NCBI RefSeq assembly: GCF_020623625.1
Contig: NC_060205.1
Location: 241,501 to 305,500, forward strand
Reading direction: 5' to 3'
Source of the DNA: Saccharomycodes ludwigii
Lineage: Eukaryota; Ascomycota; Saccharomycetes; Saccharomycodales; Saccharomycodaceae
Length of the DNA: 64,000 nucleotides
This document shows, piece after piece, positions 50,993-59,269 of this stretch. The position numbers and the translations under genes were made by a program. The notes below the pieces were generated by a model. The model did not search any database, had not been told where the DNA came from, and saw nothing but the letters and a program-made list of their open reading frames with translations. Within the stretch, counting starts at the first letter, position 1; each line of letters begins with the position of its first letter.

Positions 50993-51287
50993 TGTTGTGA
51001 AGCGAATTATAGCAATCGCAAAAGTCACATAAAAGGAAATACTATTGAATAGTAAAGAAGATCCTCCTTTAAGGGAGACGTTCCCTTAAATGAGAGACTC
51101 CCTTAAAAGATAAAGGAAATAAATCATATATAAAGAAAGGATTTATTTAAGAGAAATCAATTATGAAATTAGTTAAAAAGTATATAAAAGATCAAGCAAC
51201 AAAATATTGCATCTGTCTTGATATATAAATAATAAAGTATCAAACCTGTTTACTAACCCTGTCTCATAGTATATCCCCTCTGCAACA
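50993..51287 (+). mobile_element. Solo LTR, Ty3/gypsy-like, at tRNA-Leu
   Basis: The element runs from TGTTGTGAAG to CTGCAACA, with terminal inverted TGTTG/CAACA, as in Ty3 sigma LTRs. It is 295 bp. A TATATAAAAG box (51181-51190) and an AATAAA signal (about 51230) give + orientation, away from the tRNA. Its near end is 15 bp from the tRNA 5' end, the hallmark target of Ty3-type integrases at Pol III start sites. A perfect 9-bp hairpin (TTTAAGGGA/TCCCTTAAA, 51068-51090) with a third half-copy at 51099-51107 lies in U3. I see no internal region, no partner LTR and no matching 5-bp target duplication. It is a fossil left by LTR recombination; intact ends suggest it is not ancient. Confidence 0.72.
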
Positions 51288-51431
51288 TGACAATGAAAGG
51301 TTTAAATTACTGAAAAAAAAAAAATATATGGTGAGCAAATAGTAGTAAACTGACTTTACATTACTAAAAAAGGATAATTGACTGCAACAATAAGAATAAT
51401 AAAATAAAAATAATATATATGTATATATATA

Positions 51432-51773
51432 ATGCTATTACAATCCCTATTAGTAACTTCATTATCATTGCTCTGTCATGGTGTTATTCTTTCAGATTAT
51501 CAACAACTTACTTCAGACCTTGTTACATTTACCGTGTTAAAACCCCCAGAAGCCTATGGTTTAGAAAACATTACTAACGACTTATCTTCAATGTGGTTAC
51601 AAATGAGTTCCACCATTGTCGAGTACTTTAAATCCATAACATTGGATAAGAATGGTGATTTTAATGAGTTAGCATATAACTATCCTCTTTTGGTTCCAGG
51701 GAGTGCTGGTTACTTACATAAAGGGAGTAATATTTGGTTATACCAAAATACTGCCCAAAATTCAATCATATAA
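51432..51773 (+). CDS. Orphan small putative secreted protein
   Basis: I do not recognise this 113-residue frame. It starts at an ATG after an AT-rich leader and opens with a convincing signal-peptide-like hydrophobic stretch (about 3-18) followed by polar sequence. The body has balanced composition, three possible N-glycosylation or Asn-rich spots (NIT near 46), and a C-terminal region with YNYPLLVPGSAGYLHKG. It has one Cys, inside the signal region, so no disulphides. It lies 144 bp after the LTR and before a poly-A stretch. A loose resemblance in size to seripauperin/TIR proteins did not hold when I compared motifs. It may be a rapidly evolving gene, a remnant of a larger one, or chance. 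Confidence 0.4.
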   Translation: MLLQSLLVTSLSLLCHGVILSDYQQLTSDLVTFTVLKPPEAYGLENITNDLSSMWLQMSSTIVEYFKSITLDKNGDFNELAYNYPLLVPGSAGYLHKGSNIWLYQNTAQNSII

Positions 51774-52047
51774 GAGTACATCCAAGCTTAAAAAAAAAAA
51801 AAAAAAAAAAAGCATCAAAACACATCATATGCGATAGAAAAAGAAAGCACTACATTTAAACTAAAAATATGTGAATAAAATCTACTAAATATAAGTTTAC
51901 ATGTTATGTAAAAAGGTTGATTGAAAATAATAACAAGCCAGTTATTAGGGGGTGTTATATATGTAGGTAATACATAGTTGACATTTAATTAAAATAATAT
52001 ACATATATACGTATGTATAAATCAGGTAACAAAAAAAAAAAAAAAAA

Positions 52048-53160
52048 TCATTTAGTAAATAAGGTAAGCACGTCTTCATCATGTATCTTGTGTGTCAATC
52101 CACATTTTTGAGGAGAATGCTTTGCAGAAGAGCCCCAGACCAATGCATACTTAAACTTATCTTTAAAATCCCTATGGATGGAGTGGCATAAATCTTGAAT
52201 AGTAGAGTCATTTCTAACAACCAAAGGATCTGAGAAATCAGGTTTAGACCCTCTTTTCTTAGTATAAACACGACTCACATTCAATTGATACCATATTTCA
52301 TCCACTAAATCATCTAATCCCAATTTTTGTTCACATGATATAACCACTGTGTTAGGCTGACGAGCCAATCTATCAACTTCTTCTAGTGATACAGAATCTA
52401 TCTTGTTATAGGCATAAAGACATTTTATATAATTGCAATGTTTGTCATTTAAAATATCAATGAAATCATCTATGGTACATTTGTCATCCCTAACCAACAC
52501 TTCTGCATTATGAATCCGATAATCCTTCAAAAGTAACTTTATAGCTTCTTCCGTTAAATTAGCCTTTGGCGGAGACAAAAAGTTAACCTTGATACCACCA
52601 GTCTCCTTCTTCTTGAAATAAATATTTGGCCTTTCCTTATTTAACCTAATTCCAACTGCTTCTAATTCCTTTTCTAAACTCTCCCTCTGATGCGCACCCT
52701 TTGTTGCATCCAAGACCATCAAGATTAAATCAGCTGTCCTAGCAGTGGCAACAACTTGTCTACCACGTCCCTTCCCCTGGGAAGCCCCATAAATAATACC
52801 TGGCAAATCTACAATTTGGATTTCAGCTCCTTGATATTTTAAAACACCAGGGACAGATGTTAAAGTAGTAAAGGAATAGTGGGCAATTTCTGATTTAGTT
52901 TCTGTTATTTGGCCCAATAAACTAGATTTACCGACAGAAGGATAACCAATTAAACAGACACGAGCGTCTCCACTTTTCGCTACTTCGAACCCAGTGCCCG
53001 GACCACCACTTCCATTACTGTTGGCAGCTTCTTCCAAAAGCTGTTGTCTATATCTTGCCAATTTACCCTTTAGTAGACCCAAATGATGCTCTGTGGCCTT
53101 GTTTTTTTGAGTACGAGCCATCTCTTCCTCGATGGCTTTGATCTTTTCAATAACACCCAT
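52048..53160 (-). CDS. RBG2: Rbg2, DRG-family ribosome-associated GTPase
   Basis: Rbg2 is a developmentally regulated GTPase that works with Gir2 (and Gcn1/Gcn2) to support translation on stalled ribosomes. The 370-residue protein (368 in S. cerevisiae) starts [38 protein letters not shown]. This is Rbg2-specific, since Rbg1 has TSFHLGQLKAKLAKLR. G1 is GYPSVGKSS (about 72-80), G3 DLPGI (about 119), then the basic [11 protein letters not shown], and G4 NKID (about 253). The C-terminal TGS domain runs from about 290 ([19 protein letters not shown]) to the end. It is divergent from YIP1, as in S. cerevisiae (YGR173W/YGR172C). Confidence 0.96.
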   Translation of the reverse strand: MGVIEKIKAIEEEMARTQKNKATEHHLGLLKGKLARYRQQLLEEAANSNGSGGPGTGFEVAKSGDARVCLIGYPSVGKSSLLGQITETKSEIAHYSFTTLTSVPGVLKYQGAEIQIVDLPGIIYGASQGKGRGRQVVATARTADLILMVLDATKGAHQRESLEKELEAVGIRLNKERPNIYFKKKETGGIKVNFLSPPKANLTEEAIKLLLKDYRIHNAEVLVRDDKCTIDDFIDILNDKHCNYIKCLYAYNKIDSVSLEEVDRLARQPNTVVISCEQKLGLDDLVDEIWYQLNVSRVYTKKRGSKPDFSDPLVVRNDSTIQDLCHSIHRDFKDKFKYALVWGSSAKHSPQKCGLTHKIHDEDVLTLFTK

Positions 53161-53528
53161 GATTTTTTTTTTTTTATGTTGTTGCTGCTTTTACCTAGTC
53201 TAACGTGGTATCCTGTATATTCTTGGATCTCTCTTTTTTCTTTTTCCTTGGTCTTAGCTTAGCCAGTGGTTGTTACAGCGATAAAAAAAAAAAAAAATTG
53301 CATAGAGCATTAAATTTTTTTTTATTTTTTCGAATTTTTTTTTAAACTTTGAAAAAATCAAAAAAATGTATATATAAATATTTACCCGGATAAACAATAA
53401 CAAAGCGAGGCGATACGCGGTTATAACAAGCTGTAAATCAAAGATTTTGTTGTTGTTTTTAATTTACTTTCTCGTTTTCTTAACTGCCACTGCCATTGGA
53501 TCATAAAGCTGACTTCAACAAAACAACC
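53161..53528. other. Divergent RBG2/YIP1 promoter
   Basis: It contains an exact Reb1 site TTACCCGG (53382-53389) roughly midway, a TATATAAATA word just beside it (53371-53380), and A/T tracts. This is a compact bidirectional promoter. Confidence 0.7.
53382..53389 (+). promoter_or_regulatory. Reb1 site TTACCCGG
   Basis: Full-length Reb1 consensus (VTTACCCGNH) in the bidirectional RBG2/YIP1 promoter, 147 bp from YIP1 and 222 bp from RBG2. Confidence 0.6.
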
Positions 53529-54233
53529 ATGTCCTTCTATAACAACAATGGCTTTTATCAACCAAATTCATCTTCTGGGTACTCTTTCCCACAAGGTTCT
53601 ATGAACACCTTTAACCATGCCCAGCCAAATAGTACTGGCACTGGTGGTAACATTGTACCAGAAGAACAATTACCCACAGGGTTGTTAAACGCATTTTCCA
53701 CAAGGGGTTATTCTTACGAACCTCCTCTATTAGAAGAACTCGGTATTAACTTCCATGATATCTGGTCTAATACGAAGTCTGCTTTATTATTGAAAAAAAC
53801 TGAAATTAATGATAGTAATTCCATTGATTTAACTGGCCCACTATTTTTCGTTTTAATTTATGGTATTTTTTTGTTGATGAGTGGTAAACTACATTTCGGG
53901 TACATATACGGCGTGGGTTTATTTGGTTCATTATCTTTGCATTTTCTTTTGAAATTGATGGGCAACAACAGTAACGGTTTACAATTTTTACAAACTACAA
54001 GCATTTTAGGGTATTCATTTTTGCCACTATGTATTTTATCTGGAATAGGCATTTTTTTGTCCTTACATAATATAATGGGTCTCATAATTAGTTTGATTTC
54101 TGTTTGCTGGTGCACTTTTAGTAGTAGTGGCAAATTTATGAAAGTTTTACAATTGAATAATGCGAGAGCACTAGTAGCATATCCTTTATTTATCTTTTAT
54201 ACAGTATTTGCATCAATGGCTGTATTTGTGTAA
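53529..54233 (+). CDS. YIP1: Yip1, Rab-interacting ER-to-Golgi membrane protein
   Basis: Yip1 is an essential multi-pass protein of ER exit sites and Golgi. It binds Ypt1/Ypt31 and Yif1 and is needed for COPII vesicle formation. I start at the first ATG (MSFYNNNGFYQPNS, 234 residues; 248 in S. cerevisiae). The cytosolic N-terminus ends in the family motif GYSYEPPLLEELGINF (about 60-75). DLTGPLFFVLIYGIFLLMSGKLHFGYIYGVGLFG follows, then three more membrane helices, and LNNARALVAYPLFIFYTVFASMAVFV ends the protein. The Glu and Gly of ELGIN are essential in S. cerevisiae. MSM1 follows on the same strand. Confidence 0.96.
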   Translation: MSFYNNNGFYQPNSSSGYSFPQGSMNTFNHAQPNSTGTGGNIVPEEQLPTGLLNAFSTRGYSYEPPLLEELGINFHDIWSNTKSALLLKKTEINDSNSIDLTGPLFFVLIYGIFLLMSGKLHFGYIYGVGLFGSLSLHFLLKLMGNNSNGLQFLQTTSILGYSFLPLCILSGIGIFLSLHNIMGLIISLISVCWCTFSSSGKFMKVLQLNNARALVAYPLFIFYTVFASMAVFV

Positions 54234-54578
54234 TAGATATCACCCCATTTTCCTCCTTCTCTTCTCTTCTCTCCTCACTCTCTCCTCTATTCTCCTTTAT
54301 ATATAGAAACTAGAGCAATATATTTATAATTTTCATTTACTACATAGAGAGAGAAATATTATAAAAGAAAAAGCTTGATTTGAAATCCAGAGGCCACAAA
54401 CCTTTCCATTTAATGTCAAGTTTTATGTACTGCTTAGCCTTCAATTCTTAAATTTTTACCCAATCACATATAAACTTGTACCACATTTTAACTTTGATTT
54501 TTTTTTTTTGCTTTGATTTGTTTTTTTTTTTTGATTTTTTTTTTTTTTTTTTTTTTTTCAGGCTAAAACAAAAACGTT

Positions 54579-54609
<31 letters not shown>

Positions 54610-54757
54610 TTTTCTTTTCCTTCACGATTTTCAAAAAATTCTTTTAGAAAACAAAAATAAGAAAAAAAAAGGGCTTTAAATAAAGAACAATATCATAAAA
54701 ATTAGCCCGGTAACCAACCCAGTCCTTAAATCCATAGCATCCATCATCTCTCCCTTA
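54234..54757. other. YIP1/MSM1 gap
   Basis: No gene. It holds a CT-rich stretch (54245-54298), T tracts up to 23 (54536-54559) and a (TA)n run (54582-54609), the last probably close to the MSM1 promoter. Confidence 0.7.
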
Positions 54758-56491
54758 ATGAAATTTACATCCGCATTGTGTTCTGGTGGTAAAAAGATAA
54801 ACTTTTTTCATATAACTACACCGATCTTTTATCCTAATGCCAAACCACATTTAGGTCACTTATATACAGGTTTACTTTCCGATGTTCGAGGTAGATGGAG
54901 TAAACTTAATCAAGTAAACACCAAGTTTATTACAGGCACAGATGAACATGGCTTGAAAATCCAGAATGCAGCTTTAAAAGCACATGTAACCCCACAAAAA
55001 TTTGTTGATAATTTATGTTTAGAATTTAAAAAATTGGATTCTAAAGGTTGGATTGATTATACAAGATTTATAAGAACAACAGATACAGACCATATTCAAA
55101 ACGTAATTGAATTATGGAAGAAATGCTTTGCCAAAGGGTTTATATATAAAGGCCAACATAAAGGCTGGTATTCTATTAGTGATGAAACTTTTTATCCAGA
55201 ATCGCAAGTGGTAGAGGTTTTGCCAAATGGCAAGGAGATACCATTGAATAAATCGGAGGTGTTTGATCAAGACAACATCACAAATAGGTCTTTTATCAAC
55301 ACTGAATCTAGAAATAAAGTTGTTTATCAATCTGAAATCAACTATTTTTTTAAATTGAGTGAATTCAAATGCAAGTTAATTGATTATATCCGTTTTGAAA
55401 ATCCAGATTTCATCAAACCTGAAATGAGGAAAGAACAAATTTTAAAAGAGCTGGAATCCTCTAAAGAGTTACAAGATTTGTCAATCTCTAGACCAGCCGC
55501 AAGACTAACTTGGGCCATCGAAGTTCCGAATGATCCTTCTCAGAAAATTTATGTCTGGTTTGATGCCTTGTGTAACTACATTACTTCAATTGGCAGTGTC
55601 CAAAGTCTTACAAAAAACGAAGGTGACCCAATTAATATCAAATGGTGGGAAAATACTACTCATGTTATTGGGAAAGATATTATTAAATTTCATGCCATTT
55701 ATTGGCCAGCCTTTTTAATGGCTGCTGGACTGCCTCTGCCCAAACAAATATATGTTCATGGCCATTGGTTAAGCAATGGTGTTAAAATGAGCAAAAGTTT
55801 GGGCAATGTCGTTGATCCAATTGCAATGATTGATTATTACGGTGTTGATCCTGTCAGATGGTACATTTTAGAAAACAGCTGTTTGGAGGCCGATGGTGAT
55901 TTTATTGAATCCCAACTGTGGCAAACCAGAGAACTACTAGTTTCTAAATGGGGTAATTTAATTACTCGTTGTTGCTCACCTAAATTTGATCTGAAAAGAG
56001 CTGTTGGGAAGTTTTCTGGAAATACTGACAATAATAGTAGTATTTTTTTGGAACTTTGTTCAAGATATCTAGAAAAAGATTTGGCTCCAACCTATACAAA
56101 ATTACTAAACGACCTTGAAGTATTGCCAGCACTAATGGATAATTATATAACCAATTTTAACATGCAACAAGCTTTAAAATTATTATGGTCTATATTGAAT
56201 GATACAAACACGTTTATACAAACAACTGAGCCATGGAAATGTAAAGATAATCAAGATAAGCAAGATCTAATTATTTACTTAGCTGTAGAAGTTAGTAGAA
56301 TTTTATCTATATTATCACAACCTGTTATTCCTCAACTGTCTGCTCAATTTTTAGATAGAATTAAGGTGTCTCCAGAAAGAAGGGGTTTGGAATATGCAGC
56401 ATTGGGTAAAGATGATAATTATGGTGTTGCTTGTAATAAAAAGGGTGCCATGCCAATCACTAGAATCCCAATAAGGGAAAAACATTTATGA
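54758..56491 (+). CDS. MSM1: Mitochondrial methionyl-tRNA synthetase
   Basis: Msm1 charges mitochondrial tRNA-Met in the matrix. It has 577 residues (575 in S. cerevisiae). A short basic N-terminus (MKFTSALCSGGKK) serves as import signal. The class I synthetase signatures are complete: HIGH variant PHLGHLYTG (about 31-39), TGTDEHGLKI in the connecting domain, and KMSKS in GVKMSKSLGNVVDP (about 344-357). HGHWLSNG precedes the latter. The anticodon-binding helical domain follows. Lack of the Zn knuckle typical of cytosolic MetRS fits the mitochondrial type. It converges with POL31 (118 bp). Confidence 0.96.
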   Translation: MKFTSALCSGGKKINFFHITTPIFYPNAKPHLGHLYTGLLSDVRGRWSKLNQVNTKFITGTDEHGLKIQNAALKAHVTPQKFVDNLCLEFKKLDSKGWIDYTRFIRTTDTDHIQNVIELWKKCFAKGFIYKGQHKGWYSISDETFYPESQVVEVLPNGKEIPLNKSEVFDQDNITNRSFINTESRNKVVYQSEINYFFKLSEFKCKLIDYIRFENPDFIKPEMRKEQILKELESSKELQDLSISRPAARLTWAIEVPNDPSQKIYVWFDALCNYITSIGSVQSLTKNEGDPINIKWWENTTHVIGKDIIKFHAIYWPAFLMAAGLPLPKQIYVHGHWLSNGVKMSKSLGNVVDPIAMIDYYGVDPVRWYILENSCLEADGDFIESQLWQTRELLVSKWGNLITRCCSPKFDLKRAVGKFSGNTDNNSSIFLELCSRYLEKDLAPTYTKLLNDLEVLPALMDNYITNFNMQQALKLLWSILNDTNTFIQTTEPWKCKDNQDKQDLIIYLAVEVSRILSILSQPVIPQLSAQFLDRIKVSPERRGLEYAALGKDDNYGVACNKKGAMPITRIPIREKHL

Positions 56492-56609
56492 AACTTATAA
56501 TTGTTTCCTGTATATATACATCATGTTTATAGTTAAATATCAAGTAAATAAGTATTACTACAACTACCAATATAAATATAGACGGATTGACTTTTTTTTT
56601 TTTTTTTTT

Positions 56610-57977
56610 TCAATCAAAGTTAACTGTTTCAACGTCTTTAGTATCTAAATCTAAAATAACTATTTCTCCTGTAGAACTAAATTCAGGAACACAGATACAG
56701 GTAATTTCATTATCTTTATTATTTGGGTCACTGCTTAGATTAATTTTGCTGAACATAAATCTCGGCTGGTTCCCCACAAAATAAACCTTTGGCCATTCAG
56801 ATTTAAACAAAAATGGATTATTATCTTCGTAAGGGTAAGACCATAAAGTGTCTGGTGCAGTTGGAGCGATATCTTGCCATTTCAATGTTGCTTCAAGCAC
56901 ATTTATTCGCTCTATATTTTTTTTTATATGATATTTGAAAATATCATTAACATTTTCACCGCTGGTACCCAAAAATTTAACCCCGTTGTAATACAATAAA
57001 CATGGGTTTGTCACGTTTACAATCATTTCACTATTAAAATACACTTCAGAGCTATTACTGAAAATCGCTTTATTAATTGGCTGTTGTGGCCAACTCTTGT
57101 CGCTTGGATCATTGAAACCAGGCATCAGATCAATGGGTATTGATTTACAAACATTAGTTAAAAACTTTTCGAAAATTGTTAATTTATTTGAAATATCATT
57201 ATTAAAGTCTTCAGGCGACTTTGCTTTAGAGATCGAATTACCTGCAATTATTAGCCGGCCGATTTCAGAATTAGTGATCAAGTCACCAATCAAATACTCT
57301 TGTAATTGATTTAACCTTTTAAAGTCAAAATTTTCACTATCTATGTTTAATCCGCTAACAATGGCAACTTTAGTACCTCTACCATTATTGTTACCCATAG
57401 ATATTGATTTCGGAACATTTAAAGGTTCTGGATAACATATCTCTAAAACTTCAAAGGACCCATCCACAGTTTCTTGTCCCAATACTCCGATAACTACACC
57501 AGTGATGAATAACTCATTATTTTTTTCATTGCTAATCAGATCGCCACTTAACAAGACTCTACCGCTTTCATCTTCTAACATAATTTCATCGGTTTCTGAA
57601 TCCGAATACTTTGTGACTAAAGCTGGTGCACCATAAGTGTCATTAATCACATCTTCCAAAATATTAGGTTTGAATTTCATTTCGCAATATACAGAGCCAA
57701 TACACCAACAGATTTCACCAAACGAAATGTCCAAAACTTTGTTAACTTGTCTATATTTTGAGGCCCATTTCTTATTGCAATTATTTAAAGTTTTTCCCCT
57801 CAGAATATTAAGTCTATCTTGATACATTTTACAGTACTGTTTATTATATACTCTTGAAGAAAAGGGTAAGCTAAATTCATCACTATATTTCACATCGATT
57901 TTCGCTCTCGGTATTTGGTTGAGTGCTATTGTGGCAGCTGCTCGTTGTTTATTATATTTTTCTAATAAATCTTTCAT
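56610..57977 (-). CDS. POL31: DNA polymerase delta small subunit Pol31
   Basis: Pol31 (Hys2) is the B subunit that bridges the catalytic Pol3 and Pol32 in DNA polymerase delta, and also serves in polymerase zeta. I start at the first ATG (455 residues; 487 in S. cerevisiae). The block YNKQYCKMYQDRLNILRGKTL (about 45-65) is strictly family-typical. An OB-fold domain follows (ALVTKYSDSETDEIMLEDESGRVLLSGD), with ITGVVIGVLGQETVDGSFEVLEICYPEP, then the inactive calcineurin-like phosphoesterase domain (VAIVSGLNI, LIIAGNSI, DLMPGFNDPSDKSWPQQPI). Metal ligands are degenerate, as in all B subunits. POL31 is on chromosome X in S. cerevisiae, so here it sits inside a chromosome VII-type block. Confidence 0.94.
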   Translation of the reverse strand: MKDLLEKYNKQRAAATIALNQIPRAKIDVKYSDEFSLPFSSRVYNKQYCKMYQDRLNILRGKTLNNCNKKWASKYRQVNKVLDISFGEICWCIGSVYCEMKFKPNILEDVINDTYGAPALVTKYSDSETDEIMLEDESGRVLLSGDLISNEKNNELFITGVVIGVLGQETVDGSFEVLEICYPEPLNVPKSISMGNNNGRGTKVAIVSGLNIDSENFDFKRLNQLQEYLIGDLITNSEIGRLIIAGNSISKAKSPEDFNNDISNKLTIFEKFLTNVCKSIPIDLMPGFNDPSDKSWPQQPINKAIFSNSSEVYFNSEMIVNVTNPCLLYYNGVKFLGTSGENVNDIFKYHIKKNIERINVLEATLKWQDIAPTAPDTLWSYPYEDNNPFLFKSEWPKVYFVGNQPRFMFSKINLSSDPNNKDNEITCICVPEFSSTGEIVILDLDTKDVETVNFD

Positions 57978-59019
57978 TTTCAATATATTTAGGCTATGTG
58001 TCTATGTATATCTATCGGTGCTTAATTATCGTATTTAACCCAATGGTATTTTCTTTTTTTCATTAAGGCTACAATATTGCGTGAAAGGGAATTAATCTGT
58101 TTTTAGCAATTGATATATAACATATGTATTTTTTTATTTTTTTATTTTATTTTTTCCCGTTAGTTGGGAAAGTTGTTACGCAGAAATATATTATATATTA
58201 TAGAAATTACAAAAAAAAAAAAAGAAAAGGAAAAAAAAAAAAAAAAAAAAAAAGTTTCAATTTCTATAAAAATCAATTTTTGACGTGTCTGTCTTTGTAA
58301 TCCTCGAATAAAGAGCAACGCAAATATCAAAACACTTTTTTACTTTTTTGGCAAGGGCAACGTAACCAACAATGGCAAGGTTATGTGTATCACAGCAGTT
58401 CTTCAATCAATGCTGATTACTATCGGTTAAGTTGATACTAATTAAACACAGATCCATATAATAAGCATAAATACCCCTCATAACTAAGAAAGTTTGAGGT
58501 CCCCAATAAGAATCTATCCGTCTTGGCAACTTGTATTGAACATCCATTAACATGAAATGTTACTTTTACCAAAATCACAGAAATAATACTTTTCATGGTG
58601 AAGAATACTTCATAAGTACAAGACGTAAATGCTGCTGGACAATTTATTGCATTTCGTTATCGTCTATCACGAAAGCCTTCTAATCTGTCAGTATTTTTTT
58701 CATTCTGTATAAAACTATGAACAAAACCATCATACTTTATAACCTCACTTATCGTAATATGAGACACAAATGACAATTATGATTAGTAATACAGTGTAGC
58801 CGCGGATAACCAGAACCAACCATGAACTAAGAATCAGATCGAGAATGGTTGAGAAAAGAATAAAAGGTAAGAATATCAGGGAAAGATATTCTACATGATT
58901 GCTTTATAGTTTTAAATAATCTTTATTATATGTAAAGATCTAAAAAGAATAAAAAACAGAATTACCATAATTACTACGACTAATGATGAGTTACATCTAG
59001 AGTAACTACAATAATCTTG
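57978..59019. other. POL31 promoter / tRNA-Arg upstream gap
   Basis: No protein gene. After A23 (58232-58254) comes a long stretch (about 58290-58970) with almost no homopolymer and more even base use than other gaps. It holds small perfect hairpins: CCTCA/TGAGG near 58477-58500, and AGAATATC/GATATTCT at 58870-58892. It might be an unrecognised RNA, or a decayed element drawn to the tRNA, but I see no LTR ends, no snoRNA box pair with a stem, and no coding potential. Confidence 0.55.
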
Positions 59020-59109
59020 TTCCTCGTGGCCCAATGGTCACGGCGTCTGGCTACGAATATAGTCACTTCTGAAACCAGAAGATTCCAGGTTCGACTCCTG
59101 GCGGGGAAG
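59020..59109 (+). tRNA. tRNA-Arg(ACG) with a 17-nt intron
   Basis: It decodes CGU and (after A34 to I) CGC and CGA. Acceptor TTCCTCG pairs with CGGGGAA; discriminator G is at 59109; B box GGTTCGACTCC is perfect. The anticodon stem TCTGG/CCAGA encloses loop CTACGA-A, interrupted after position 37 by a 17-nt intron (59057-59073). At the 3' site the intron G at 59071 can pair with C32, leaving an AAA bulge cut between 59073 and 59074, as tRNA endonuclease needs. Removing the intron leaves a 73-nt tRNA nearly identical to S. cerevisiae tR(ACG), which has no intron. Confidence 0.95.
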
Positions 59110-59123
59110 ATTATTATTAATAC

Positions 59124-59128
59124 TTTTT
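59124..59128 (+). terminator. RNA polymerase III terminator of tRNA-Arg
   Basis: T5 starting 15 nt past the tRNA; a T10 backup follows at 59135-59144. Confidence 0.8.
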
Positions 59129-59183
59129 AGTATTGTTTTTTTTCAGTCAACCACATATTTTATATATGGGAATAACATTTGCT

Positions 59184-59185
<2 letters not shown>

Positions 59186-59236
<51 letters not shown>
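59186..59236 (+). repeat. T51 homopolymer
   Basis: About 51 uninterrupted T bases between tRNA-Arg and the PSD2 3' end, the longest homopolymer in the window. The true length is uncertain because such runs are prone to sequencing error. Confidence 0.9.
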
Positions 59237-59269
59237 CTCCTTTACATATTATAACGCTTCATTACATAG

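Noticed and set aside
51774-52047. Second LTR partner for the solo LTR
   Set aside because: No TGTTG...CAACA copy or sequence similarity to the LTR was seen downstream, so the element is called solo.
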